DNA of 64,000 nucleotides from assembly GCF_020010905.1 (NCBI RefSeq), contig NZ_JAGJBY010000001.1:4856001-4920000 (forward strand), in the 5' to 3' direction. The DNA is from Streptomyces acidiscabies. Its GTDB lineage: Bacteria > Actinomycetota > Actinomycetes > Streptomycetales > Streptomycetaceae. The position numbers and the translations under genes are program-made. Under the pieces are notes generated by a model. That model did not search any database. It was not told the origin of the DNA and saw only the letters and a program-made list of their open reading frames with translations. Positions 41,670 to 50,520 of this stretch are shown piece by piece; position 1 is the first letter of the stretch, and the number at the start of each line of letters is the position of its first letter.

Positions 41670-41798
41670 GTCATCCCCTTTCACCTGTTCGTAACCACCC
41701 CAGTCAAGCAACACCGGCGCCAACATCCCCGTATTGGGGGAGAATTGACGTGATCTCAGGGGTCACCCCACAGCGCGCACATCTCAACGGGGGTATGG

Positions 41799-43913
41799 AT
41801 GGCGCACCGTGTACTCCACGGGTACGAGCAACTCGTCGACACGTTCGTCCCGGAGGCCGTGGGCCTGGGGCCGCGCGGTACGGGAGCCGCGTCCGGATAC
41901 CCGCGCGGCGCCCCGGTGATCACCGTGTACGGCGGACGTGGCACGGGCAGGACGGCCGTCTGCGAGCAGCTGCACGACGCCCATGTGGGCCGCCTGCATG
42001 TCGCGAAGTGGCCGATGCCCGGCGCCCAGCCGGTCGGCATGGCCCCGCCCCCCGACCAGGCCAGCCCCCTGACCTCACGCCCGCTCGCGGCGCTCGGCTG
42101 GCTGGTGCGCGAACTCAGCGTGGACGTCCCGAAGTTCGGCCACATCGACTTCCCCCGCTTCACGTACGGCCTGATGGCGGCCACCACCCTGTACGAACCC
42201 CTCGACACCGACCACGCGGACGGCCCCGCGCTGGCGGACCTCCAGCGCCTCGAACACCGCCTGCGCGCACTGGAGGAGGCCCTGGCCGGCGAACGCCCCC
42301 TGTGGGACACGCTCGCGGCCTGGGTGTCGGCGGCGATCCCCCTGGTCACGGCGTTCGCGCCGGGACTCGGCCCGGTCGAGGAACTCCTCCAGCGGATCAT
42401 CGGACAGGCGGGGGAGCGCGGCGGCGCCAGACTCGACCAGGCGGCCCTGAAATGGTGGGACGAGGAACTCCTCGCGATCTCGGGCTCCGGCATCAGGAAG
42501 CTCCTCGACTGGGTGTTCCTGAGCCTGCGCCTCCAGGTCCCCGCCCAGGCCCGCCGCGACCTGGAGAGCCGCCTGAGCGCCGCGTTCCTCGCCGACATCG
42601 ACGCCCACTACCGGCGAAGACACTGGCGCGTGCGGCCCCTGCCGCTGATCCTCCTCGACAACACGCACACCCCCACAGGACGCCGCCTCCTGGACCTCCT
42701 GCTGACCGCCTACGCGAGAGCGGCGGGCCCCGAGAACACGCGGGGCGACCAGGTCACCCGCCCGGTGATCGTTGCCACCCAACTCTCCGCCAGGCCCCGG
42801 GCCGCCACCCCCAAGCACCCCCACCCGCTCGGCGTCCCGCAGTTCGGCACCCTCGTCTGGCACAGCCCCCGCAGCGACGCCCGCGAAGCCTGGCAGGTGT
42901 GGCTCCAGGCGCCGGCCCTCGGCGCCGACAGCATCGCCACCGCCCTCGGCGCCCCCTGCCCGCGCGGACTGCCCAACCTCGTCGAGCAGCTCAGCGCCGG
43001 CCGGGCGGGCTGCGCGCACCCGCTGATCGAGGCCGCCCGCGAGACCCTGCGCACCGGCCGCCGGGCCACCCTCCTGCGCGCCGAACCCCAGGCCCTCGGC
43101 CCCGCCCTGCTGAGCCTGCCTCCGGCGGGCACCGACCAGGACGGCACCGTCACCGCCGCGCTGCTGCGCTACCTCGTCCCCGACCGCGACCTGATCGACG
43201 CCCTCCTCCCGTGGGCGGTGGCGCTGCGCGCGGAGGACGTACCGCACCTGCCGGGACACGACCCCGACCAGCACCACCGCGTCCGCGACCTCCTCAAGGA
43301 GGACCACTGGCACCGCGCGGCCTGGCCGGACGCCGCCCACCCCGCGATCGGCGACCGCACCCTGCGCGAACTCCTCCTGCACCACCTGCGCACCGAGGCG
43401 GACCCCGCCCGCTGGACCGCGCTGCACACCGCCGCCCGCGACCGGTACGCCCCCGGCAGCGCACCCCACCTGCACCACACCCTGGCTCTCGGCCGCCGCG
43501 AGGAGGCCGTCGCCGGGCTGCACACGGCGTTCGGTGCCACCGGCCGCCCCGGCTGGCTGGCCACCGTACAGACCGTGTGCGCGGCCCCGCACCCGCCCGA
43601 CGGGTACGCCGGACAGCACCCGCAGCCGGCCGCGCTCTGCACAGCATGTGGACCCCACCACGACGACCGCCACCGCGCGATCGGCCGCCTCCTCGACCTG
43701 CTGTGGGGAGTCTCGACGCTCTCCTCCCTCTACACGGACGACCCGGAGAGCCCCGACAACCGGTTGCGGCAACTGCTCAACGGCTTCGACGTCGCGTACG
43801 ACGACCGGGGCGACCAGGAGCTCGCCACCGCCGACGCCGCCCGCCGCTGGCCCGTCCTGCTCGCCCAGGGGCGGCGGGTCCCCGAACTCCCCACCGCCAG
43901 AAGGGAACACTGA
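41799..43913 (+). CDS. P-loop NTPase of unknown function, coupled to a receptor-like protein
   Basis: 704 residues. Walker A-like ITVYGGRGTGRTAV is at about 41-54 and a Walker B-like LPLILLDNTH near 283-292, so it is probably a STAND or AAA-like ATPase. Residues 170-195 (AWVSAAIPLVTAFAPGLG) are amphipathic and may touch the membrane. The C-terminal half is helical, with an isolated CTAC motif and a His cluster near 612 (ALCTACGPHHDD) that could bind metal. ATG 41799 has GGGGG five bases upstream. The next gene begins one base after its stop. I do not recognise a named family; helicase or protease domains are absent. Confidence 0.72.
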   Translation: MAHRVLHGYEQLVDTFVPEAVGLGPRGTGAASGYPRGAPVITVYGGRGTGRTAVCEQLHDAHVGRLHVAKWPMPGAQPVGMAPPPDQASPLTSRPLAALGWLVRELSVDVPKFGHIDFPRFTYGLMAATTLYEPLDTDHADGPALADLQRLEHRLRALEEALAGERPLWDTLAAWVSAAIPLVTAFAPGLGPVEELLQRIIGQAGERGGARLDQAALKWWDEELLAISGSGIRKLLDWVFLSLRLQVPAQARRDLESRLSAAFLADIDAHYRRRHWRVRPLPLILLDNTHTPTGRRLLDLLLTAYARAAGPENTRGDQVTRPVIVATQLSARPRAATPKHPHPLGVPQFGTLVWHSPRSDAREAWQVWLQAPALGADSIATALGAPCPRGLPNLVEQLSAGRAGCAHPLIEAARETLRTGRRATLLRAEPQALGPALLSLPPAGTDQDGTVTAALLRYLVPDRDLIDALLPWAVALRAEDVPHLPGHDPDQHHRVRDLLKEDHWHRAAWPDAAHPAIGDRTLRELLLHHLRTEADPARWTALHTAARDRYAPGSAPHLHHTLALGRREEAVAGLHTAFGATGRPGWLATVQTVCAAPHPPDGYAGQHPQPAALCTACGPHHDDRHRAIGRLLDLLWGVSTLSSLYTDDPESPDNRLRQLLNGFDVAYDDRGDQELATADAARRWPVLLAQGRRVPELPTARREH

Positions 43914-43914
43914 C

Positions 43915-45528
43915 GTGGCACCCGAGTTCTGGCCGACGCCGGTACTGATCGGCGGGCCGATCGTCCTCCTCCTCGTCCTCGGCGCCGGCGTCTGGCTGGT
44001 GCTGCGGGCCCACTTCGTCCCCGTCGTGCGCGGCGTCCTCCTCGGGGCGTGCGCGCTGCTCGCGTTCGGCGCGGTCACCGTGGTCGTGTGGGCCGCCGGG
44101 CTGCCCGACTACTGCCAGAGCGGCAACGAACGGCTGGTGAAGGAGGGCGGGCAGTGCGTCGGCGTCAGCGACGGCGGCCACGTCTACATCAGCGAGCTGG
44201 ACAAGGTGTCGAAGGCGATCAAGGACCTCAACGACGAGGTGACGAATACTCAGAAGCCGTACACCACAGTCGCGTTGATGATCCCCATGACCCCGGCCGC
44301 CGACAGCAAGGCCGACCGGGACCAGATCCTGCGCGAGGTGCAGGGCGCCTACCTCGCCCAGTACCGGGCCAACAAGGTCGACGACTCCGACATCGGCGTC
44401 CGCCTCGTCCTCGCCAACCCGGGGCGCGCGATGGACCACGGCAGACAAGTCGCCGACTGGCTGGGGGAGATGACCAAGACGCGGGACCGGCTCCGGGTCG
44501 TCTTCGGCTTCAACCTGAGTGTCCGTCAGAACGCCGACACCATCGGCTACTTGACCAAGGACAAGGGCATCCCCGTGGTGGGCGGCCCGATCACCGCGAC
44601 CGACCTCGCGAACGACGACGCCGGTCACTACCCCGGCCTCGTCAAGGTCGTCCCCTCCAACCGCGACCAGGCCCAGGCCCTCAGCCACTACCTCGGCGGC
44701 GACTCGTCCCGGACCTTCCTGATCCAGGACGAGAACAGCGACGACCTGTACTCCCGGTCCCTGCGCGACGCGTTCCAGGAGGTCACCAAGGGCGCGGCGG
44801 GCGGCCCCGAGACGTACGACGCGGAGAAGGTGCTCTACCGGGACTTCCGGCAGATGGTCGGCAACGTCTGCGACTCGAAGGCCACCACCGTCTACTTCGC
44901 CGGACGGCCCCCCGCCCTCGCCAACCTCATCAAGGCCCTCGGCGACCGGGGCTGCACGGAACGCCCGATCCGCGTCGTCACCGTCTCCGGCGCCTCGACG
45001 ATCACCCTCGACCCCAACCTCGACTGGGGCGCCTTCACCCGGGGCGCGGGCCTGACCGTCGAGTACGCGACCATCACCCACCCCGACGCGTGGAAGGCCG
45101 GCACCAAGGGGCGCCCCGCGACCGGCGGTTCCCCCGACGACCTCGCCAAACTCACCGGCGTGATCGACAAGCAGAAGCAGATCGGGGCCGTCGACCTCAC
45201 CGACGGCCGCACGATCACCATGTTCGACGCGGCCACCACCGCTGTCACCGGCATCGCCGACCGCGTCGACGAGAAGGGCACGGTCCCGGCGCTCGCCGAC
45301 ATCAAGGAGACCTGGCGGCGGCTGCGCGGCCAGTCCAAGGTGGAGGGCGCGAGCGGCTGGATCTGCCTGAAGAGCGACGGGACGCCGTACGACAAGGCGG
45401 TCGCCGTCGTCCGCCTCGTCCCGCCCGCCGCCGGGAAGGCCGGAAAGGGAACCCTCGCGTTCCAGGCGACCGCCTGGCCCACCGGGCGCCCGCTCACCGA
45501 GGACATGTGCCGCAACGCACGGGGGTGA
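43915..45528 (+). CDS. Membrane-tethered periplasmic-binding-protein-like receptor
   Basis: 537 residues. Two membrane spans (about 10-31 and 38-60) precede a large extracytoplasmic domain with the type 1 periplasmic-binding-protein pattern: TVALMIPMTP, IGVRLVLANPGRAMDHGRQVADWL, VVGGPITATDL, TFLIQDENSDDLYSRSLRDAFQ and VYFAGRPPALANLIKALGDRG. Such domains bind amino acids or other small ligands; here no ABC permease is encoded, so it looks like a sensor. A cysteine pair at the start of the ectodomain (YCQSGN...QCVGVSDGG) probably forms a disulphide. GTG 43915 lies one base after the ATPase stop, so the two proteins are made together. Confidence 0.75.
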   Translation: MAPEFWPTPVLIGGPIVLLLVLGAGVWLVLRAHFVPVVRGVLLGACALLAFGAVTVVVWAAGLPDYCQSGNERLVKEGGQCVGVSDGGHVYISELDKVSKAIKDLNDEVTNTQKPYTTVALMIPMTPAADSKADRDQILREVQGAYLAQYRANKVDDSDIGVRLVLANPGRAMDHGRQVADWLGEMTKTRDRLRVVFGFNLSVRQNADTIGYLTKDKGIPVVGGPITATDLANDDAGHYPGLVKVVPSNRDQAQALSHYLGGDSSRTFLIQDENSDDLYSRSLRDAFQEVTKGAAGGPETYDAEKVLYRDFRQMVGNVCDSKATTVYFAGRPPALANLIKALGDRGCTERPIRVVTVSGASTITLDPNLDWGAFTRGAGLTVEYATITHPDAWKAGTKGRPATGGSPDDLAKLTGVIDKQKQIGAVDLTDGRTITMFDAATTAVTGIADRVDEKGTVPALADIKETWRRLRGQSKVEGASGWICLKSDGTPYDKAVAVVRLVPPAAGKAGKGTLAFQATAWPTGRPLTEDMCRNARG

Positions 45529-45612
45529 CCTCACGGACAACGGCTCCGTTGGTGCATCGGTGGTGATTGCAACTAGTCTCGTCGGTACATCCCCCACGCC
45601 GAGGAGCGCACC

Positions 45613-46281
45613 ATGGCGAAGATCCTGTTCCTGATGACCGCCGCCGACCAGTGGACCCTGGCCGACGGCACGACCCACCCCACCGGCTTCTGGGCCGAGG
45701 AAGCGGTCGTCCCCTACGAGGCGTTCCAGGCCGCCGGCCACGAGGTCACCGTCGCCACCCCCGGCGGCGCCGTCTCCCCGGTCGACCGGAACAGCCTCGA
45801 CTCCGACGAGATCAAGGAGGGCCTGGAGAAGGCGACCGGCCTGCGCGAGCCCATCGCCCTCACCGACGTACGCCTGGAGGACTACGACGCCGTGTACGTC
45901 CCCGGCGGGCACGGTCCGATGGAGGACCTCGCCGTCGACGCCGACTCCGGCGCGCTGCTCACCCGCGCGGTCGGCAGCGGGATGCCGGTCGCCGTCGTCT
46001 GCCACGGTCCGGCGGCGCTGCTCGCGGCCGTGAAGGGCGACGGCACGAACGCGTTCGCCGGGTACCGGGTCGCCGCCTTCACCAACGAGGAGGAGCGCAT
46101 CGGCGGGTTCGCCGACAAGGCGAAGTGGCTGCTGGTGGACCGGCTCACCGAGGCGGGGCTGCGGGTCGAGTCCGGTGCGCCGTGGGCGCCGTACACCGTG
46201 ACCGACCGCAACGTCCTGACCGGGCAGAACCCGGCGTCCTCCGCGCCGCTCGCCGCGCTGCTCAACGAGAAGCTCGGCTGA
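45613..46281 (+). CDS. DJ-1/PfpI-superfamily protein (type 1 glutamine amidotransferase-like)
   Basis: 222 residues. It resembles class I Hsp31/glyoxalase III-like members: ILFLMTAADQWTLADGTTHPTGFWAEE, YVPGGHGPMEDL, and the nucleophile cysteine elbow in VAVVCHGPAALL. Such enzymes handle methylglyoxal or repair glycated protein. ATG 45613 follows GAGGAG. The convergent TetR gene is one base away; a link to it is not proven. Confidence 0.88.
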   Translation: MAKILFLMTAADQWTLADGTTHPTGFWAEEAVVPYEAFQAAGHEVTVATPGGAVSPVDRNSLDSDEIKEGLEKATGLREPIALTDVRLEDYDAVYVPGGHGPMEDLAVDADSGALLTRAVGSGMPVAVVCHGPAALLAAVKGDGTNAFAGYRVAAFTNEEERIGGFADKAKWLLVDRLTEAGLRVESGAPWAPYTVTDRNVLTGQNPASSAPLAALLNEKLG

Positions 46282-46282
46282 G

Positions 46283-46888
46283 TCACACCCCCAGCGCGGG
46301 GAACAGTGCCGAGTCGATGTACCGGCGCAGGAAGGCCGCGTCCGCCGGGGTCCCCTCGATCAGGGAGTGGGTGATCAGCGCGCCCACCATCATGTGCGCG
46401 ACGTAGGCGAGGGCGGGGGTGTCCGGGTGGACCTCCCCGCGCTCGACCGCCCTGCCGAGCAGCGTGTCGAGGCCGGACACCTCGGGGTCGACCAGCAGAC
46501 GGCGCAACGCCACCCGGAGCTCCGGGTACGCGTGCACCGCGCACGACAGGCCCCGGATCAGCGCGGTGTCCTCGGCCATGCGATGGTCGTCGAGCTGGTC
46601 GACGAGGGTCATGAGGTCGCCGCGCAGGGAACCGGTGTCGATGCGGTCGAAGGAGACCGGCTTCTGGTGGCGCAGCGCCTTCGCGACCAGCTCCGGCTTG
46701 CCCGCCCACTGGCGGTAGAGGGTCGCCTTGCTGCACCGGGTGCGGGTGGCGACCGCCTCCATCGTGAGCCCCTCGTACCCGACCTCGCGCAGGAGGTCCA
46801 GCACGGCGTCGTACAACTCGGCCTCGCGCTCCGGGCTGATCCGGCTGCGGCGTGAGCGCTGCGCTGCGGTCGTCGGGTGTCCGGTCAT
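46283..46888 (-). CDS. TetR-family regulator
   Basis: 201 residues. The N-terminal HTH is EREAELYDAVLDLLREVGYE, then TMEAVATRTRCSKATLYRQWAGKPELV. A helical ligand domain follows (TetR_C-like), ending LFPALGV. The ATG at 46888 is reached by GAGGGG 10 to 15 bases upstream. It is divergent from another TetR gene across a 128-base gap with a perfect palindrome. Its target may be the divergent gene or the DJ-1 gene. Confidence 0.88.
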   Translation of the reverse strand: MTGHPTTAAQRSRRSRISPEREAELYDAVLDLLREVGYEGLTMEAVATRTRCSKATLYRQWAGKPELVAKALRHQKPVSFDRIDTGSLRGDLMTLVDQLDDHRMAEDTALIRGLSCAVHAYPELRVALRRLLVDPEVSGLDTLLGRAVERGEVHPDTPALAYVAHMMVGALITHSLIEGTPADAAFLRRYIDSALFPALGV

Positions 46889-46940
46889 GGCCACCGTCCC
46901 CTCACTTGGTGTCCCGGCCTCCACGCTATCGCGGACATGG

Positions 46941-46971
46941 ATGAATACGAAACCGTTTCGGTCGTGAAACA
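46941..46971. promoter_or_regulatory. Palindromic operator between two divergent TetR genes
   Basis: CGAAACCGTTTCG (46948-46960) is a perfect 13-base palindrome; a further GAAAC at 46966-46970 makes an overlapping GTTTC/GAAAC inverted repeat. The form fits TetR operators; which of the two regulators binds is unknown. Confidence 0.6.
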
Positions 46972-47016
46972 TGCCACCTGTAAGACTGGAACCGAGCACC
47001 GCCGGAAGGGGTACCC

Positions 47017-47625
47017 ATGGCCACCACGTCACCGCCCGCCGCGAGACCGGGCCGGCCCCGTGACCCCGGCGCCGACGAACGCATCCTGCAAGCGGCCGTC
47101 GACGAACTCGCCGAGGCCGGCGTCGCGGGCTTCCGCACCAACTCCGTGGCCTCCCGCGCGAAGGTCGCCAAGCGCACGCTCTACTCCCGCTGGCCGGAGC
47201 GCGACGACCTGGTCCTCGCGGCGCTCAGCAGCCTCTCCGGCTGCATCCACCCGCCCCGCACCGGCAGCCTCGAACGGGACCTGGGCATCCTGTACGACAA
47301 GATGGCCGAGACCCTGGAGAGCCCCCAGTGGCTCATCGTCTTCCGGTGCTCCTTCGAGTTCCCCGACTTCCCCGAGCTGTACGCGGGCTTCCTGCGCGAC
47401 TGCGTGGACCAGCCGCTCGCGGTCATCGAGGACGTGCTGTACGGCGCCGAGCAGCGCGGTGAGCTGCGGCCGGGGCTCGACCGCTCGGTCGCCGCGGAGT
47501 CCTTCGCCGCCGCGCTGACGAACTTCAGCTCGCACATCTCGCACAGGCGGGGAGTGAGCGCGACGGGGATGCGGGACCGGTTCCTGGACCTGTTCCTGAA
47601 CGGGGTGCGGTCCGCGGAGGGCTGA
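47017..47625 (+). CDS. TetR-family regulator
   Basis: 202 residues, ATG 47017. HTH: ADERILQAAVDELAEAGVAG, then RTNSVASRAKVAKRTLYSRWPERDDLV. The C-terminal domain is of the TetR_C_11-like helical kind (IFRCSFEFPDFPELYAGFLRDCV). It lies 128 bases from the divergent TetR gene and 79 bases before a third TetR gene. No enzyme gene is obviously its target. Confidence 0.87.
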   Translation: MATTSPPAARPGRPRDPGADERILQAAVDELAEAGVAGFRTNSVASRAKVAKRTLYSRWPERDDLVLAALSSLSGCIHPPRTGSLERDLGILYDKMAETLESPQWLIVFRCSFEFPDFPELYAGFLRDCVDQPLAVIEDVLYGAEQRGELRPGLDRSVAAESFAAALTNFSSHISHRRGVSATGMRDRFLDLFLNGVRSAEG

Positions 47626-47704
47626 GACCTTCCGGGGCGGGGTGTGCCTGTTCCGGGTGGGGTGTGCTTGTCCTGGCGATACGCCGTACCGTACGCTGAC
47701 CCGC

Positions 47705-48343
47705 ATGCCTCGCACCTCCCCCTCCCTGGACCGCGCGACCCCGGCCCGCATCGCCGAGACCGCCCTCCGGCTGGTCGACGAGGGCGGACCCGAGGCGCTC
47801 ACCTTCCGGGCCCTCGCCGCCCGGCTCGACATCTCGCTCGCCTCCCTCCAGCGCCGCTGCACCGACCTCGCCGGACTCCTCGACCTGTGCCTCGACCACC
47901 TCGCGGCCCAGCTCCCGGAGGCGACGGGCGACTGGGAGAGCGTGACCGAGACCCGGTTCACCGCCCTCTACCGCCTCCTCGTCGCCCACCCCGGCCTCCT
48001 CGCCCTGCGCGGCACCCGCCCCTGGCTCGGCCCGAACCTGCTGGCCCGCCTCACCGAACCCCAGCTCGCCGACAGCCTCGCCGCCGGGATGACCCCCACC
48101 GAGGCGATCACGGCGTACCGGTCCCTGTACCTCCTCACCCTCGGCAGCGCCGGCTTCGTCGACCACCGCGACCCCGCTGCCGCCCGCGCCACCACCCGCC
48201 GCGCGCTGGCCGCGCTCGACCCCGAGGCGTTCCCCGTCCTCACCGCCCATCTGGCCGAGATCGTCCCCGCCGTCACCGACCACGACGTCTACCTCGACGC
48301 CCTCCGCCGTCTGATCCACGCCGTCAAGGAGCCCCGCCCATGA
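47705..48343 (+). CDS. TetR-family regulator coupled to threonine aldolase
   Basis: 212 residues, ATG 47705. HTH region: ATPARIAETALRLVDEGGPEALTFRALAARL, then DISLASLQRRCTDLAGLLD; the recognition helix is less typical than in the two neighbours. The stop overlaps the aldolase ATG (ATGA, 48340-48343), so regulator and enzyme are translated together and probably autoregulated. TACGGTACGC-like repeats lie in the 20 bases before the start. Confidence 0.82.
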   Translation: MPRTSPSLDRATPARIAETALRLVDEGGPEALTFRALAARLDISLASLQRRCTDLAGLLDLCLDHLAAQLPEATGDWESVTETRFTALYRLLVAHPGLLALRGTRPWLGPNLLARLTEPQLADSLAAGMTPTEAITAYRSLYLLTLGSAGFVDHRDPAAARATTRRALAALDPEAFPVLTAHLAEIVPAVTDHDVYLDALRRLIHAVKEPRP

Positions 48344-49368
48344 TCTTCAGCAGCGACAACACCGCCGCCGCCCCGCCCGAGATAGTCGAGGCGATGATCC
48401 GAGCCGCCTCCGGCTCCGCTCTCCCGTACGGCGCCGACGACCACTCCGCGTCCGTACGGAGCCGGCTCGCCGACCTCTTCGAGCACGACGTCGACGTCCT
48501 GTTCGTCTCCACCGGCACCGCCGCCAACGCGCTGAGCCTCGCCACGCTCACCCCGCCCTGGGGCAGTGTCCTGTGCCACCGCGAGAGCCACATCAACAAC
48601 GACGAGTGCGGGGCGCCCGAGTTCTACACGGCGGGCGCCAAGCTCGTGCCCCTCGGCGGCGCCGACGCCAAGATCGACCCCGCCGAACTGCGAACGGCCG
48701 TCCGCCACAAGACGGGTGACGTGCACAGCGTCGAGCCGTCCGTCGTCAGCATCACGCAGGCCACCGAGTCCGGGGCGGTCTACACCCTCGACGAGGTACG
48801 GGAGTTGGGGGCCATCGCCAAGGACGCCGGGCTGCGGGTGCACATGGACGGCGCCAGGTTCGCCGGCGCCGTCGCCTCCCTCAACTGCACGCCCGCCGAG
48901 CTGACTTGGCGGGCCGGGGTCGACGTCCTGTCCTTCGGCGCCACGAAGAACGGCACGATGACGGCCGACGCGATCGTGGTGTTCGACCGCTCCCTCACCC
49001 CCGAACTCTCCTTCCGGGGCAAGCGCGCCGGACAGCTCACCGCCAAGATGCGCTTCCAGGCAGCCCAGTTGGACGCCTACCTCGCCGACGGCCTCTGGCT
49101 GCGCAACGCGGCCCACGCCAACGCGATGGCCGCCCGCCTCCAGGAGGGGCTCAAGGCGATCCCGGGAGTCGAACTGCTCGGGGCGGCCGACGCGAACATC
49201 CTCTTCGCCCGACTGCCCCAAGTGGTGCTCGACGGACTCCTCGCGGACGGGTTCGCCTTCTACCACGACCGGTGGGGCCAGGGGGTCGTACGGCTCGTCA
49301 CGTCCTTTGCGACGACGGAGGGTGAGGTCGACGCGCTGCTGACGGCGGCTGCGCGGTACGGGGGCTGA
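48340..49368 (+). CDS. Low-specificity L-threonine aldolase-type PLP enzyme
   Basis: 342 residues. It cleaves threonine or related beta-hydroxy amino acids to glycine and an aldehyde. Visible motifs are SSDNTAAAPPEIVEAM, VSTGTAANALSLATL, HRESHINNDECGAPEF, VHMDGARFAGAVAS and the PLP lysine in LSFGATKNGTMTADAIV. Start ATG is in the overlap with the TetR gene. A glycine-producing role fits this window's C1 theme but no shared control is visible. Confidence 0.9.
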   Translation: MIFSSDNTAAAPPEIVEAMIRAASGSALPYGADDHSASVRSRLADLFEHDVDVLFVSTGTAANALSLATLTPPWGSVLCHRESHINNDECGAPEFYTAGAKLVPLGGADAKIDPAELRTAVRHKTGDVHSVEPSVVSITQATESGAVYTLDEVRELGAIAKDAGLRVHMDGARFAGAVASLNCTPAELTWRAGVDVLSFGATKNGTMTADAIVVFDRSLTPELSFRGKRAGQLTAKMRFQAAQLDAYLADGLWLRNAAHANAMAARLQEGLKAIPGVELLGAADANILFARLPQVVLDGLLADGFAFYHDRWGQGVVRLVTSFATTEGEVDALLTAAARYGG

Positions 49369-49397
49369 GGCTCTGGCGAGTGCGGGGGGGCGTGCCC

Positions 49398-50375
49398 TCA
49401 GTCCGCCACCCGCAGCAGCAGCTTCCCCGTCGACGTCCGCCCGCCCAGCAGCCGGTGCGCCTCGGCCGCCTCCGTCAGCGGGAACTCGGCGGTCACCGGC
49501 AGGGACACCGTGCCGTCGAGCACCTTCGCGTACGCCCGTTCCGTGAGCGCGCGCAGCTCGTCCGGCGCGGACTGGGCGAGGCCGAGGAGCGTGAACGCCG
49601 ACACGGAACGCCCCTGCGCGCCCAGTTCGGGTGCGCCGGCCTGCCAGGGCGCGGCGCCGGACGCGTTGCCGTAGGAGACCAGGCGGCCGTACAGCGCGAG
49701 GGCGTCGAGGCCGAGCCGGAGGGTCTCGCCGCCGACCGGGTCGAGGATCAGGTCGACGCCCTTGCCGCCGGTGGCACGGCGGACGTCCGCCGCGAACGCG
49801 TCCGGCGTGAACACCTCGTCGTACCCGTGCTTCAGCGCGTACTCCGCCTTCGCCGGGGTCGAGGCCACGCCGTACACCGCGCCCGCGCCCGCCGCCCGCG
49901 CGAGCAGGCCCACGACCGTGCCGACGCCGCCCGCCGCGCCGTGCACGAGGACCGTCTCGCCGGTGCGCAGGCGGCCGACCTCGTGGAGGAGGGCGTGCGC
50001 GGTGGGCAGGACGGTGGGGAGCGTCGCCGCTGTGCGCAGGTCGAGGCCTTCGGGGAGCGGGACCGTGGCGGTGGCCTCGGCGCGGACGACCTCGGCGTAG
50101 CCGCCGCCAGGGAGGAACGCGGCGACCTCCTGGCCCGGGGTGAGGCCGGTGACGCCCTCGCCGACCGTGCGGATACGGCCGGAGACTTCGAGGCCGGGAC
50201 GGAAGGGCAGGGTCTCGACGCGGTAGCCCTCGGCGCGGGCCTTGACGTCGGCGAAGTTCACACCGGCATAGGCGACGTCGATGGTGACCTGGCCGGGGGC
50301 CGGTTCGGGGGTCTCGGCGTCGACGAGCTTCAGGACCTCGGGGGCGCCGGTCTCGTGGAACTCGATTGCGCGCAT
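49398..50375 (-). CDS. Quinone oxidoreductase-like medium-chain dehydrogenase
   Basis: 325 residues from ATG 50375 (a GTG three codons upstream is possible). QOR-type, zinc-free: VAYAGVNFADVKARAEGY, PFRPGLEVSGRI, TVLVHGAAGGVGTVVGLLARAAGAG (NADPH fold) and DLILDPVGGETLRLGL. It likely reduces quinones or enones with NADPH. It is divergent from an ArsR gene with a shared operator, suggesting stress-controlled expression. Confidence 0.9.
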   Translation of the reverse strand: MRAIEFHETGAPEVLKLVDAETPEPAPGQVTIDVAYAGVNFADVKARAEGYRVETLPFRPGLEVSGRIRTVGEGVTGLTPGQEVAAFLPGGGYAEVVRAEATATVPLPEGLDLRTAATLPTVLPTAHALLHEVGRLRTGETVLVHGAAGGVGTVVGLLARAAGAGAVYGVASTPAKAEYALKHGYDEVFTPDAFAADVRRATGGKGVDLILDPVGGETLRLGLDALALYGRLVSYGNASGAAPWQAGAPELGAQGRSVSAFTLLGLAQSAPDELRALTERAYAKVLDGTVSLPVTAEFPLTEAAEAHRLLGGRTSTGKLLLRVAD

Positions 50376-50431
50376 GGGTGACACGTCCTTCGGGGCAGGT
50401 GACGGGGCAGGGTGACGGGGCTCGGTCCGGG

Positions 50432-50487
50432 CGAGTGTTCAATTGGAAGCGAACACTCGGACTGTAAGATATCCGTCGAACACTCGG
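50432..50487. promoter_or_regulatory. Promoter and operator between quinone reductase and ArsR genes
   Basis: CGAGTGTTC (50432-50440) and GAACACTCG (50451-50459) form a perfect nine-base inverted repeat with a 10-base spacer. A third half-site CGAACACTCG starts at 50477. TTGGAA (50443-50448) and TAAGAT (50465-50470), 16 bases apart, form the promoter of the ArsR gene, so the sites surround it. Confidence 0.68.
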
Positions 50488-50520
50488 CAACCGGCCGGGA
50501 CCCCCGCCGACAGGAGGCAC

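Noticed and set aside
41726..41726. ATG 41726 as start of the GNAT protein
   Set aside because: No spaced ribosome site; GTG 41669 has AGGGG at five bases.
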